Assembly: GCF_009363555.1 (NCBI RefSeq)
Contig: NZ_CP045372.1
Span: 1-64,000 of the forward strand
Source: Sulfitobacter sp. THAF37
GTDB taxonomy: Bacteria; Pseudomonadota; Alphaproteobacteria; Rhodobacterales; Rhodobacteraceae
Reading direction: 5' to 3'
Length of the DNA: 64,000 nt
Shown here piece by piece: positions 55,498 to 64,000 of this stretch; position 1 is the stretch's first letter, and the number at the start of each line of letters is the position of its first letter. A model generated the notes under the pieces. That model had not been told where the DNA came from. It saw only the letters and a list, made by a program, of their open reading frames with translations, and made no database searches. The position numbers and the translations under genes were made by a program.

Positions 55498-55986
55498 TCA
55501 GCGTGCGGAAATGGTTTTCTGCATCAAAATGAGGTCAAGCCACCGCCCCGCCTTGAAGCCCACCTGCGGCATATGGCCGGTCTGGCGATAGCCCCGCCGC
55601 GCGTGAAATCCTATGGCCCTGGGATTGGCCCCGCTGATGGCGGCAACCATGACGTGGTGGCCCTGTGCAGCGGCACTTGCCTCGGCCCTGTCCATCAGCC
55701 TGTCGGCCGCCCCCGTGCCCTGTGCGGCGGCCTGCATGACGATGCTGTGTTCAACCGTCGCGCCATAGCCGGGACCGGACCGGAACGCGCCGAAGGTCAC
55801 GATGCCCAGAACGGTTCCGCCGTCCTCGATCAACCAGAAGGCGCCACGCCGGTCCGCGATCCGCGCGGCCATGGTGGCTTGGGTCCATTCGACGGTTGTG
55901 AAGGTGGCGAGCGAATCGCGGATCATGACGTTCCACAGCGCCGCCACCGCTGCCGCATCCCGTTCTTCAGCGGCGCGCAGGATCAA
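55498..55986 (-). CDS. GNAT N-acetyltransferase (phosphinothricin-type)
   Basis: A 162-residue GNAT enzyme. LWNVMIRDSLATFTTVEWT at residues 17-35 resembles phosphinothricin/methionine-sulfone acetyltransferases. The acetyl-CoA motif A region is VEHSIVMQAAAQGTGAADRLM near residues 78-98 and is followed by ANPRAIGFHARRGYRQTGHMP. The substrate is not proven. Its ATG overlaps the VOC stop by four bases. Confidence 0.88.
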   Translation of the reverse strand: MILRAAEERDAAAVAALWNVMIRDSLATFTTVEWTQATMAARIADRRGAFWLIEDGGTVLGIVTFGAFRSGPGYGATVEHSIVMQAAAQGTGAADRLMDRAEASAAAQGHHVMVAAISGANPRAIGFHARRGYRQTGHMPQVGFKAGRWLDLILMQKTISAR

Positions 55987-56594
55987 GCAAGGGCCCTCGT
56001 GCCCGAAGGCGTATCAAAGGCGGCCGTCAGCGCGGCCACACCCGTCTCGATCGCGATGCGCCCATCCGTCAGAAAGGGCGCCAGAAGGTCGGCCAGCGCC
56101 GTTGCCTCGGGGTGGGTGATCGTCAGCCTGCGCAACCGGCAGCCCGACGGCGCGAGGCGGGCCGCCGGATGACTGTCCCCGTCCCATTGCATGAGCGCAG
56201 GCGCGCAATTATCAAACGGCAGGATCCCCGAAGCCGGTACCGCCATGCGCCAGCGCAGATCGCCGCGTTGCAGGCTGACCGGCGTGCCGAACCCGTCGGG
56301 CAGCGCGGCAAGGGTCGCATCCAGGTCGTCGCATCGGCAGATCCAGTTGGTCAGGCGTGGCGCCCCGGCAAAGCGGTCAAGGTCGAACCAGCGCGGCCTG
56401 TCAGGGTGCGGGGCGTCGGGATTGATGGCAATCGCTTCAAGATACAGGCCATCCTCCAGGCCCAGCAGCGTGTTGTGGGTGTGAAAGACCGCATGTTCGC
56501 CTCCTGGCTGCAATTCGACTCCGAGGCTGTGCGCGACATGCGCGGTCGCCGCATCGCGTGTCTCGCCCGCGACGGCAATGTGATCAAGTTCCAT
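55983..56594 (-). CDS. VOC-like (glyoxalase-like domain) protein
   Basis: A 203-residue protein with the glyoxalase-like domain: ELDHIAVAGETRDAA at the start supplies a His, HNTLLGLEDGLYLEAIAIN near residue 40 a Glu region, and FDLDRFAGAPRLTNWICRCDDLDATLA follows. It resembles the Glyoxalase_3 family. Function is unknown. It is translationally coupled to the GNAT gene. Confidence 0.82.
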   Translation of the reverse strand: MELDHIAVAGETRDAATAHVAHSLGVELQPGGEHAVFHTHNTLLGLEDGLYLEAIAINPDAPHPDRPRWFDLDRFAGAPRLTNWICRCDDLDATLAALPDGFGTPVSLQRGDLRWRMAVPASGILPFDNCAPALMQWDGDSHPAARLAPSGCRLRRLTITHPEATALADLLAPFLTDGRIAIETGVAALTAAFDTPSGTRALA

Positions 56595-56685
56595 GGCGCT
56601 CGCCCCGCTGTTTCACGTCGTCTTTGTGACGACCATTCACGACCGGGGTCAACGTGGCAAATGTCTGCCTGTCAGCCGCCGGGTC

Positions 56686-56711
56686 CGGCAGGCGGATCTG
56701 GCCGCCTGCCG
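56686..56711 (-). terminator. Hairpin downstream of scpA
   Basis: CGGCAGGCGG (56686-56695) and CCGCCTGCCG (56702-56711) form a perfect 10-bp stem with a six-base loop, eight bases past the scpA stop on the minus strand. There is no T tract, but the position fits transcription termination or mRNA protection. Confidence 0.5.
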
Positions 56712-56719
56712 AGAGCGTC

Positions 56720-58843
56720 TCAACTGCGCGCGGCGCGGATCAGCTTGAGGATATCCTGCGCTGCTGCGGGAATATTCGTGCCCGGTCCGAAGATGGCCTT
56801 GACGCCGGCGTCGTACAAGAACTGGTAATCCTGTTGCGGGATCACGCCGCCGCAGATCACCAGAATATCCTCCGCCCCGGCCTCTCTCAACGCCTTGACC
56901 AGTTGCGGCGCCAGCGTCTTGTGGCCCGCCGCCTGAGAACTGATGCCGATGACATGCACGTCATTGTCTACCGCATCCTGCGCCGCCTCTGCGGGGGTCT
57001 GGAACAGCGGGCCGACATCCACGTCGAAGCCGATGTCGGCAAAGGCGGTGGCAATCACCTTGGCGCCCCGGTCGTGGCCGTCCTGGCCCATCTTGACCAC
57101 CAGCATGCGCGGGCGCCGGCCTTCGGCTTCGGCGAAATCCTCGACCGATTTCTGTATCGCGGCAAACTCCGTGTCGCCCTCGTAGGCGGCGCCATAGACC
57201 CCTGCCAGTGTCTTGACCTCGGCGCGGTGCCGGCCGAACTGCTTTTCCATCGCCATGCTGATCTCTCCCACCGTGGCACGCGCGCGCGCGGCCTCCACGG
57301 CACCTTCCAAAAGATTTCCGCCCTCTGCCGCGCGGCGGGTCAATTCCTCCAACGCGGCGGTACAGGCCGCCTCGTCCCGTTCGGCACGGATTTTTTCCAG
57401 ACGGCGGATCTGGCTGTCGCGCACCGCGACGTTGTCCACGTCCAGAATGTCGATTGGGTCTTCCTTGTCGCGGCGGTATTTGTTGACGCCGACGATCACT
57501 TCGTCGCCCCGGTCGATGTTCGCCTGCCGCTGGGCGGCGGTCTCTTCGATCCGCAGCTTGGGCATACCGGAAGCGACAGCCTTGGTCATGCCGCCCATCT
57601 CCTCGACTTCCTCGATCAGGGCCCAGGCGGCTTCGGCCAGGTCGGCGGTCAGCTTCTCGACGTAGTAGGACCCTGCCAGCGGATCGACCACGTTCGTCAC
57701 CCCGGTTTCCTCCTGCAGGATCAGCTGGGTATTGCGCGCGATGCGGGCAGAGTGGTCGGTGGGCAGACCGATGGCTTCGTCAAGCGAGTTGGTATGCAGC
57801 GACTGGGTGCCGCCCAGGACCGCGCTCATCGCCTCATAGGCCGTACGCACCACGTTGTTGTAAGGGTCCTGCTCCGCGAGGCTGACGCCGGAAGTCTGGC
57901 AATGGGTGCGCAACATGGACGACTTTTCGTTCTTGGGTTCGAACTCCTCCATGATCCGCGACCACAACAGACGCGCGGCGCGCAGCTTGGCCGCCTCCAT
58001 GAAAAAGTTCATGCCGATGGCAAAGAAGAACGACAAGCGCGGCGCAAAACGATCCACGTCCATACCGGCGGCAATGGCCGTGCGCACGTATTCGCGCCCG
58101 TCAGCGAGCGTAAACGCAAGCTCCTGCACCAGGTTCGCGCCGGCCTCCTGCATGTGGTAGCCCGAGATCGAGATGGAGTTGAATTTCGGCATCTCGTTAG
58201 CGGTGTATTCGATGATGTCCGAAATGATCCGCATCGAGGGTTCGGGCGGATAGACGTAAGTGTTGCGGACCATGAACTCCTTGAGAATGTCGTTCTGGAT
58301 CGTCCCCGACAGCTGTGCCCGGTCCACGCCCTGTTCCTCTCCCGCGACGATGAAGCTGGCCAGGATCGGGATCACCGCGCCGTTCATGGTCATCGAGACC
58401 GAAACCTGATCGAGCGGGATGCCGTCGAACAGGATCTTCATGTCCTCCACGCTGTCGATGGCCACGCCCGCCTTGCCCACGTCGCCCTCCACCCGGGGGT
58501 GGTCGCTGTCATAGCCGCGGTGGGTGGCCAGGTCGAAGGCAACCGACACCCCCTGCTGGCCCGCCGCCAAGTTGCGCCGGTAGAAGGCGTTGGATTCCTC
58601 GGCGGTGGAGAAACCGGCGTATTGCCGGATCGTCCAGGGCCGCCCCGCGTACATCGTGGCCTTGACCCCGCGCGTGAACGGCGCTTCACCGGGGATCGAC
58701 CCCAGATGATCCAGCCCTTCGGTGTCCTGCGCCGTATACAGCGGCTGTACGTCGATCCCTTCCAGCGTGCGCCAGGTCAGATCGTCCAGGCTGCGTCCGC
58801 GCAGTTCCTTCTCAGCGATGCTGCGCCATTTGTCTTTGCTCAT
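56720..58843 (-). CDS. scpA: Methylmalonyl-CoA mutase (B12-dependent)
   Basis: A 707-residue mutase converting methylmalonyl-CoA to succinyl-Co[35 protein letters not shown] covers the substrate region at residues 65-98, and [16 protein letters not shown] is present near residue 147. The C-terminal B12 domain holds [30 protein letters not shown] near residues 590-620, with the DxHxxG cobalt ligand. It completes the propionyl-CoA route with pccA, 2.4 kb away. The next gene overlaps its start by 32 bases. Confidence 0.97.
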   Translation of the reverse strand: MSKDKWRSIAEKELRGRSLDDLTWRTLEGIDVQPLYTAQDTEGLDHLGSIPGEAPFTRGVKATMYAGRPWTIRQYAGFSTAEESNAFYRRNLAAGQQGVSVAFDLATHRGYDSDHPRVEGDVGKAGVAIDSVEDMKILFDGIPLDQVSVSMTMNGAVIPILASFIVAGEEQGVDRAQLSGTIQNDILKEFMVRNTYVYPPEPSMRIISDIIEYTANEMPKFNSISISGYHMQEAGANLVQELAFTLADGREYVRTAIAAGMDVDRFAPRLSFFFAIGMNFFMEAAKLRAARLLWSRIMEEFEPKNEKSSMLRTHCQTSGVSLAEQDPYNNVVRTAYEAMSAVLGGTQSLHTNSLDEAIGLPTDHSARIARNTQLILQEETGVTNVVDPLAGSYYVEKLTADLAEAAWALIEEVEEMGGMTKAVASGMPKLRIEETAAQRQANIDRGDEVIVGVNKYRRDKEDPIDILDVDNVAVRDSQIRRLEKIRAERDEAACTAALEELTRRAAEGGNLLEGAVEAARARATVGEISMAMEKQFGRHRAEVKTLAGVYGAAYEGDTEFAAIQKSVEDFAEAEGRRPRMLVVKMGQDGHDRGAKVIATAFADIGFDVDVGPLFQTPAEAAQDAVDNDVHVIGISSQAAGHKTLAPQLVKALREAGAEDILVICGGVIPQQDYQFLYDAGVKAIFGPGTNIPAAAQDILKLIRAARS

Positions 58844-59735
58844 GAGCTTGTCCTTCCGTCATATGCGCCGGAGGCAGGCTTGTGCCCGCTCTTTTCCGGG
58901 TTTCATCCACTGTCAGTGTCGCAAGACCATCTGCACCGGCGGCAAGCCAGTGCAGATCGTCGGCATATCTTTCGCGCAACGCGGCGGCCTGCGCGGGGGT
59001 AAAGGGCTGCCAGCGGCCCTGGCCGCGCGGCAGCACCGTCGGGTCCTCCCCCCTTTCGGTGAGAACGCCGCGCAGGTCGGTCAGGGTCAGCGACCGGTTC
59101 AACCAGCGCATGCGGCTGTCGCCCGGCAGGTCCAGGCCCACCGCCTCGCGCAGCATCCGCTCGGGGCGGCCTGCAAAGGTCTCGAACGGCATTACCCTGA
59201 TGTCCGCCTCCGGCAGGGCGCAGGTAAGGTCGGTGATCACCGCGCGCCAGCCGCGTTGGCCCCGCGCGATCTGCGCGTATTTTTCCGTGTCATGGATACT
59301 GTGCCCCCGCGCCGCCGTCAGCGCCGAGGCGGAGGCCCACCACAGGTCCTGCGCGCGGATCGACAGCACCACCCGCGACACCCGCCCGCCAAAGGCGGCC
59401 GCGAGCCGCGCCGCGCGGTCGCCCGCGGCGGGATACAACATGGCGTTGCGGAACGCCGTGGTGCAACTGCCCAGCATGTTCTCATCGCTGACCACCAGCT
59501 TTTCGAAGCCGCGGGCTTCGGCGCGGTCCGCAAGCATCCGCACCCGGCCCTCGGCCCGGCGACGCGCGCGGGGCGACATGCCATGGAACAGTCCGGGAAA
59601 GACCGATTTGCGGGTCCGCCCCGGCCCCCAGAACCCGATGTGGTTACGCTCAAGCGTGCCGAGGTGGTCGCGGACATAATGCTGAAATGTGGTCGTGCCG
59701 GTGCGATGTGCGCCGAGATGCAGAATGACATCCAT
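58812..59735 (-). CDS. Sulfotransferase-like protein
   Basis: A 307-residue protein. [19 protein letters not shown] at residues 3-21 has the HxGxxxTGTTxxQ nucleotide loop seen in PAPS-dependent sulfotransferases. SDENMLGSC near residue 80 and [18 protein letters not shown] near residue 116 (the 3'-phosphate-binding Arg/Ser region) fit that fold. A sulfate acceptor is not inferable. Its C-terminal end overlaps the scpA start by 32 bases, so it probably lies in the scpA operon. The ATG at 59735 places the loop at the N-terminus. Confidence 0.75.
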   Translation of the reverse strand: MDVILHLGAHRTGTTTFQHYVRDHLGTLERNHIGFWGPGRTRKSVFPGLFHGMSPRARRRAEGRVRMLADRAEARGFEKLVVSDENMLGSCTTAFRNAMLYPAAGDRAARLAAAFGGRVSRVVLSIRAQDLWWASASALTAARGHSIHDTEKYAQIARGQRGWRAVITDLTCALPEADIRVMPFETFAGRPERMLREAVGLDLPGDSRMRWLNRSLTLTDLRGVLTERGEDPTVLPRGQGRWQPFTPAQAAALRERYADDLHWLAAGADGLATLTVDETRKRAGTSLPPAHMTEGQAHEQRQMAQHR

Positions 59736-59891
59736 GATGCTCTGGCCAATCTTCTTGCAGAAGGCCGCCCGGTCCGGCCATGTCACGGGGAACGTCCCGG
59801 TCATGGGGCCAAAACCCTTGAGGTGTGCTTAATGGGCGCAGTACCGAGAATGTGCATCGCATTTGCGCGCACAGCACCTATATTCAAGTTC

Positions 59892-60365
59892 ATGAAGAGA
59901 GTTATGGAACGTCTGCTTGCGCTTGTTTTTGCTGGGGTATTCGCTGCCACAGCTTCGGCCCAGTCCAACGCTTTCGGCGAAGGCGGGCTGCTGTTCGCCC
60001 CCGGTGAAACGGCTGATTTGAGCGAATTTCGCTGGAAAAAGCGCCCCGTAGTGGTCTTTGCCGACAGCCCGAACGACCCGGCGTATATCGAACAGATGGA
60101 ACTTTTGCGTGCCCGGCCCGAAGATCTGGCCGTGCGCGATGTCATCGTCCTGAGCGATACCGACCCGGACGCACGGTCGCCTCTGCGGCTCAAGATGCGG
60201 CCCCGTGGCTTCATGCTGGTGCTGGTGGGCAAGGACGGCGGGATCAAGCTGCGCAAACCCTTTCCCTGGGACGTGCGCGAGATCACGCGGAGCATCGACA
60301 AGATGCCCATGCGCCAGCGCGAGATCCGCGAGCGCAAGGAGGCCGAGGGCGTCGTCATCCAGTAA
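59892..60365 (+). CDS. DUF4174 secreted protein
   Basis: A 157-residue protein with a signal peptide (MERLLALVFAGVFAATASAQ). The mature part begins near SNAFGEGG and contains FRWKKRPVVVFADSPNDPAYIEQMELLRARPEDLAVRDVIVLSDTDP over residues 45-95, the DUF4174 core, and IKLRKPFPWDVREITRSIDKMPMRQREIRER. Function unknown; the fold resembles thioredoxin-like or periplasmic proteins. It is divergent from the sulfotransferase-like gene. Confidence 0.85.
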   Translation: MKRVMERLLALVFAGVFAATASAQSNAFGEGGLLFAPGETADLSEFRWKKRPVVVFADSPNDPAYIEQMELLRARPEDLAVRDVIVLSDTDPDARSPLRLKMRPRGFMLVLVGKDGGIKLRKPFPWDVREITRSIDKMPMRQREIRERKEAEGVVIQ

Positions 60366-60425
60366 ACCTTGTGACCGGCGGCCCGCTGCCTTATATTGAG
60401 GGGGCAAGAGGGAAGGAACACGATT

Positions 60426-60500
60426 ATGGACAAAGACCCTGACATCCCGTTCACACCGATCCCCGTGACCTGGCGGACAGGTCCGCGTCCCGGCTATTGA
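60426..60500 (+). CDS. Possible 24-residue small protein
   Basis: A short frame beginning ATGGACAAAGACCCTGACAT, with AAGGAA eight bases before it, encoding a Pro/Asp-rich peptide ending in GPRPGY. It overlaps the end of the convergent membrane-protein gene by 50 bases. Nothing else supports it, and it may be chance. Confidence 0.2.
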   Translation: MDKDPDIPFTPIPVTWRTGPRPGY

Positions 60501-61227
60501 TCACTCGATCGGCGGCTTTTCGGCCGCCGTCGGAATAGGCGCGTATCAGCCGCAGCGCGTGCTTGCCAAAGACGAACGCCTGTTTTCTCATCCCCACGTA
60601 ATCCGAATAGATCGCGATCCGCCGCTCGGCGTCCAACGTGCGGAACGTGTCGCCGCGCATGTCGTCGACCAGCGCCGACATCGCCTTGATCACGCTGTAA
60701 TACGCGACGATGGCGTCAATGGTCTGGCGTGGCAGCACATCGAGTTCGGCGATCACCGCATCGTAGACATGGTCGTGCTGTTCGCGCGGCAGAAAAGGGA
60801 TGTAGTCGTGGTCTTCGCGCATCCGGTCGATCAGGTCGGTCACATATTGCTCTGAACTGTCGGCCTCCCAAAGCGATTCCAGCGTATTGCCGATCTCGGC
60901 GTAAAGCGCCTTGTGATAGTCGCGGGTCTTTTCCGCCCGTGCCCGCGCCTTGCCGCCTTCGGCAAAGATCGCCGTGGTCAGCCAGCCGATGGCGATGACC
61001 AGACCGGCGATGATCGCCTGGCTCACGCGCGGGTCGATCTGCCCCATCATCGGCAGCGCCAGCCAGACCAGCGCCCCCACCACCACGACCACCGGCAGCC
61101 CGATGGTCAGAAAGAACTGCGCAATGATACGCCCGGCAACCTGTGCTTCCTTCCAGACCGCCAGCAGCACGGCGCATAGCACCGCAGCCGCCAGCAGGAT
61201 CAGGGGAAAGGTCGGGGTTGCCAGCAT
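60451..61227 (-). CDS. Membrane protein of unknown function
   Basis: A 258-residue protein. The first 90 residues hold three hydrophobic helices (LILLAAAVLCAVLLAVW, FFLTIGLPVVVVVGALVWLALP, AIIAGLVIAIGWLTTAIFA). The rest is a soluble helical domain, from EKTRDYHKALYAEIGNTLESLWEADSS to the end, with acidic residues in LIDRMREDHDYIPFLPREQHDHVYDAV. I do not recognise a family. It follows pccA on the same strand by eight bases, suggesting co-transcription. Confidence 0.78.
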   Translation of the reverse strand: MLATPTFPLILLAAAVLCAVLLAVWKEAQVAGRIIAQFFLTIGLPVVVVVGALVWLALPMMGQIDPRVSQAIIAGLVIAIGWLTTAIFAEGGKARARAEKTRDYHKALYAEIGNTLESLWEADSSEQYVTDLIDRMREDHDYIPFLPREQHDHVYDAVIAELDVLPRQTIDAIVAYYSVIKAMSALVDDMRGDTFRTLDAERRIAIYSDYVGMRKQAFVFGKHALRLIRAYSDGGRKAADRVINSRDADLSARSRGSV

Positions 61228-61235
61228 GGGACCGG

Positions 61236-63236
<2,001 letters not shown>

Positions 63237-63353
63237 GCACTGTCCTTCTTGGTCTTGGGTAAAACGCGGAAACCCCGCTGCAGCGGATGCTGCGCGGGGC
63301 TGATCGAGCGGGGCCGGCCACCCGTCGGGGACCGGCGTTGCGTCAGGTGAGCG

Positions 63354-63587
63354 TCAGTTGCACTTGCCCGGGTTGAGCTGGCAATAGGCGAGGTTTGCAC
63401 CCGCGCCGATGGCCGCGCCCTGCAGCAGGCTGCCACCGGTAACGGCTGCAGCTCCGGCACCCACGGCACCGCCGCCCAGCGCCTGCTCACCGATGGTGTC
63501 GCCGCAGGCCGCAAGCGCGCCGCAGGCGGCAACCGCCAATACGACGTTGCGGGCCGATTTCGATGTGATCTGAAGTTGGTCGAACAT
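63354..63587 (-). CDS. Small Gly-rich lipoprotein-like protein
   Basis: A 77-residue protein. After a short N-terminal part (MFDQLQITSKSARN) a hydrophobic stretch VVLAVAACGALAACGD ends in a lipobox-like LAAC. The remainder is a Gly/Ala zipper (QALGGGAVGAGAAAVTGGSLLQGAAIGAGAN broken at residue 45) and ends YCQLNPGKCN with two Cys. Glycine-zipper lipoproteins of this type are common in envelopes; its role is unknown. It lies upstream of pccA. Confidence 0.65.
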   Translation of the reverse strand: MFDQLQITSKSARNVVLAVAACGALAACGDTIGEQALGGGAVGAGAAAVTGGSLLQGAAIGAGANLAYCQLNPGKCN

Positions 63588-63690
63588 GTGCCTGTACCTT
63601 CTGTTCTTGTTTGCGAAGCAACAACGCGGCATCCGTCAACTGGTTCCCATCGCGCCCCGGCAGTATTGCCAACCCGATCCCCCCGACCGG

Positions 63691-63727
63691 AAAAAACGGG
63701 CAGCAGGGTCGCTGACCACTGCTGCCC
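63691..63727 (-). terminator. Rho-independent terminator on the minus strand
   Basis: Read on the minus strand, GGGCAGCA ... TGCTGCCC (63698-63727) forms an 8-bp stem followed at once by C/G and six T (63691-63696). It would end transcription of the gene that runs in from the right edge. The 313-base gap 63588-63900 otherwise shows nothing coding that I can support. Confidence 0.7.
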
Positions 63728-63900
63728 AGAGGGGGAAGGGGTCTGGTTTCGGTGCGAGACCGTCAGGCCCGCCTCGGGCGCGCCGGTCTCTTTTCCGACA
63801 GTGCCCCAAGGCTTTGCAGGCCGAAAGCCCGAACCGTGTGACGGCGACGGATCGGCCATGAGCCGCTGAAACAAGGCGGGCGCGAGCAAATTCATGCCGA

Positions 63901-64000
63901 TCAGCCCTCGAAAGCTTCGGGAAAGGAGGCGCGGGCAGCTCTCTCGTCGATGACCAGAATCGCTTCGTAGTCCGCCGGATCGAAAGGGTCGGTGGCGGGC
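63901..64000 (-). CDS. C-terminal fragment of an unidentified protein
   Basis: Only the last 32 codons are inside the window, on the minus strand: ATDPFDPADYEAILVIDERA then ARASFPEAFEG and TGA. The start is outside, so family and function cannot be assigned. The intrinsic terminator at 63691-63727 lies about 175 bases past its stop, which fits an expressed gene. Confidence 0.6.
   Translation of the reverse strand, partial: PATDPFDPADYEAILVIDERAARASFPEAFEG

Noticed and set aside
56654..59002. 782-codon plus-strand frame opposite scpA
   Set aside because: His/Arg/Gly-rich antisense translation with no domain; scpA on the other strand has full motifs.

Overview
This window looks like chromosomal DNA of a marine alphaproteobacterium of the Rhodobacterales, most likely the Roseobacter group. 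Base composition is high in G+C. Supporting genes are a DMSP lyase of the DddL type, the short (446-residue) alphaproteobacterial prolyl-tRNA synthetase, flavin-dependent ThyX, an HdaA-like DnaA regulator, and propionyl-CoA carboxylase and methylmalonyl-CoA mutase genes. No rRNA, tRNA, CRISPR array, prophage or intact transposase was seen. Genes are tightly packed on both strands, often with 4-bp ATGA overlaps.

Layout. 1-6.7 kb: a DUF6151 protein, a minus-strand run (an alpha/beta hydrolase with no nucleophile Ser, an M15-like protein, a VOC protein, a second hydrolase), a divergent ArsR-AHSA1 fusion regulator, an MFS transporter and a creatininase. 6.8-8.8 kb: thrS. 9.0-11.6 kb: a complete bufferin (RiPP) operon, bufA-bufB-bufC-bufD. 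11.6-15.8 kb: ArsC-like protein, cold-shock protein, cytochrome P450, an AT-richer secreted protein and thyX. 16.0-18.4 kb: a lipoprotein plus Slam-like outer-membrane barrel pair (type XI secretion). 18.5-22.3 kb: gloA, two tandem DUF1194 proteins, a MarR regulator, a GFA protein, sdhE and an XRE regulator. 22.4-29.5 kb: aspartate aminotransferase, MATE pump, LysR regulator, a 271-bp MITE and two hydrolases. 29.5-34.9 kb: dddL, parE, an AT-rich DUF4145/HEPN-like gene, a highly palindromic spacer, a thioesterase, a metalloprotease-like lipoprotein and a cytochrome c. 35-40 kb: an Ldh-family oxidoreductase, lolD-lolC, DUF2937 and proS. 40.3-46.1 kb: an orphan Tat-exported peptide-binding protein, pepT, and a MetOD1 plus hybrid histidine kinase pair with an in-frame amber codon. 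46.3-53.1 kb: a Tat-exported dioxygenase-like protein with a ferric-reductase-like membrane protein, then an AI-2E transporter, hdaA, ppk and ppx. 53.2-56.6 kb: a 27-bp perfect inverted repeat and a minus-strand run (secreted protein, EEP nuclease-like, DjlA-like, GNAT, VOC). 56.7-63.6 kb: scpA, a sulfotransferase-like gene, DUF4174, a membrane protein, pccA and a small lipoprotein. A partial gene runs off the right end.

Working together. bufABCD is predicted to make and modify a periplasmic copper-binding peptide. pccA and scpA carry propionyl-CoA to succinyl-CoA, which suits an organism that breaks DMSP down to propionate-type intermediates, although DddL itself yields acrylate. ppk and ppx make and degrade polyphosphate. 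lolC/lolD release lipoproteins from the inner membrane, and the Slam-like pair would move one lipoprotein to the cell surface.

Functions are assigned from motifs and recalled family resemblance; no database search was run.
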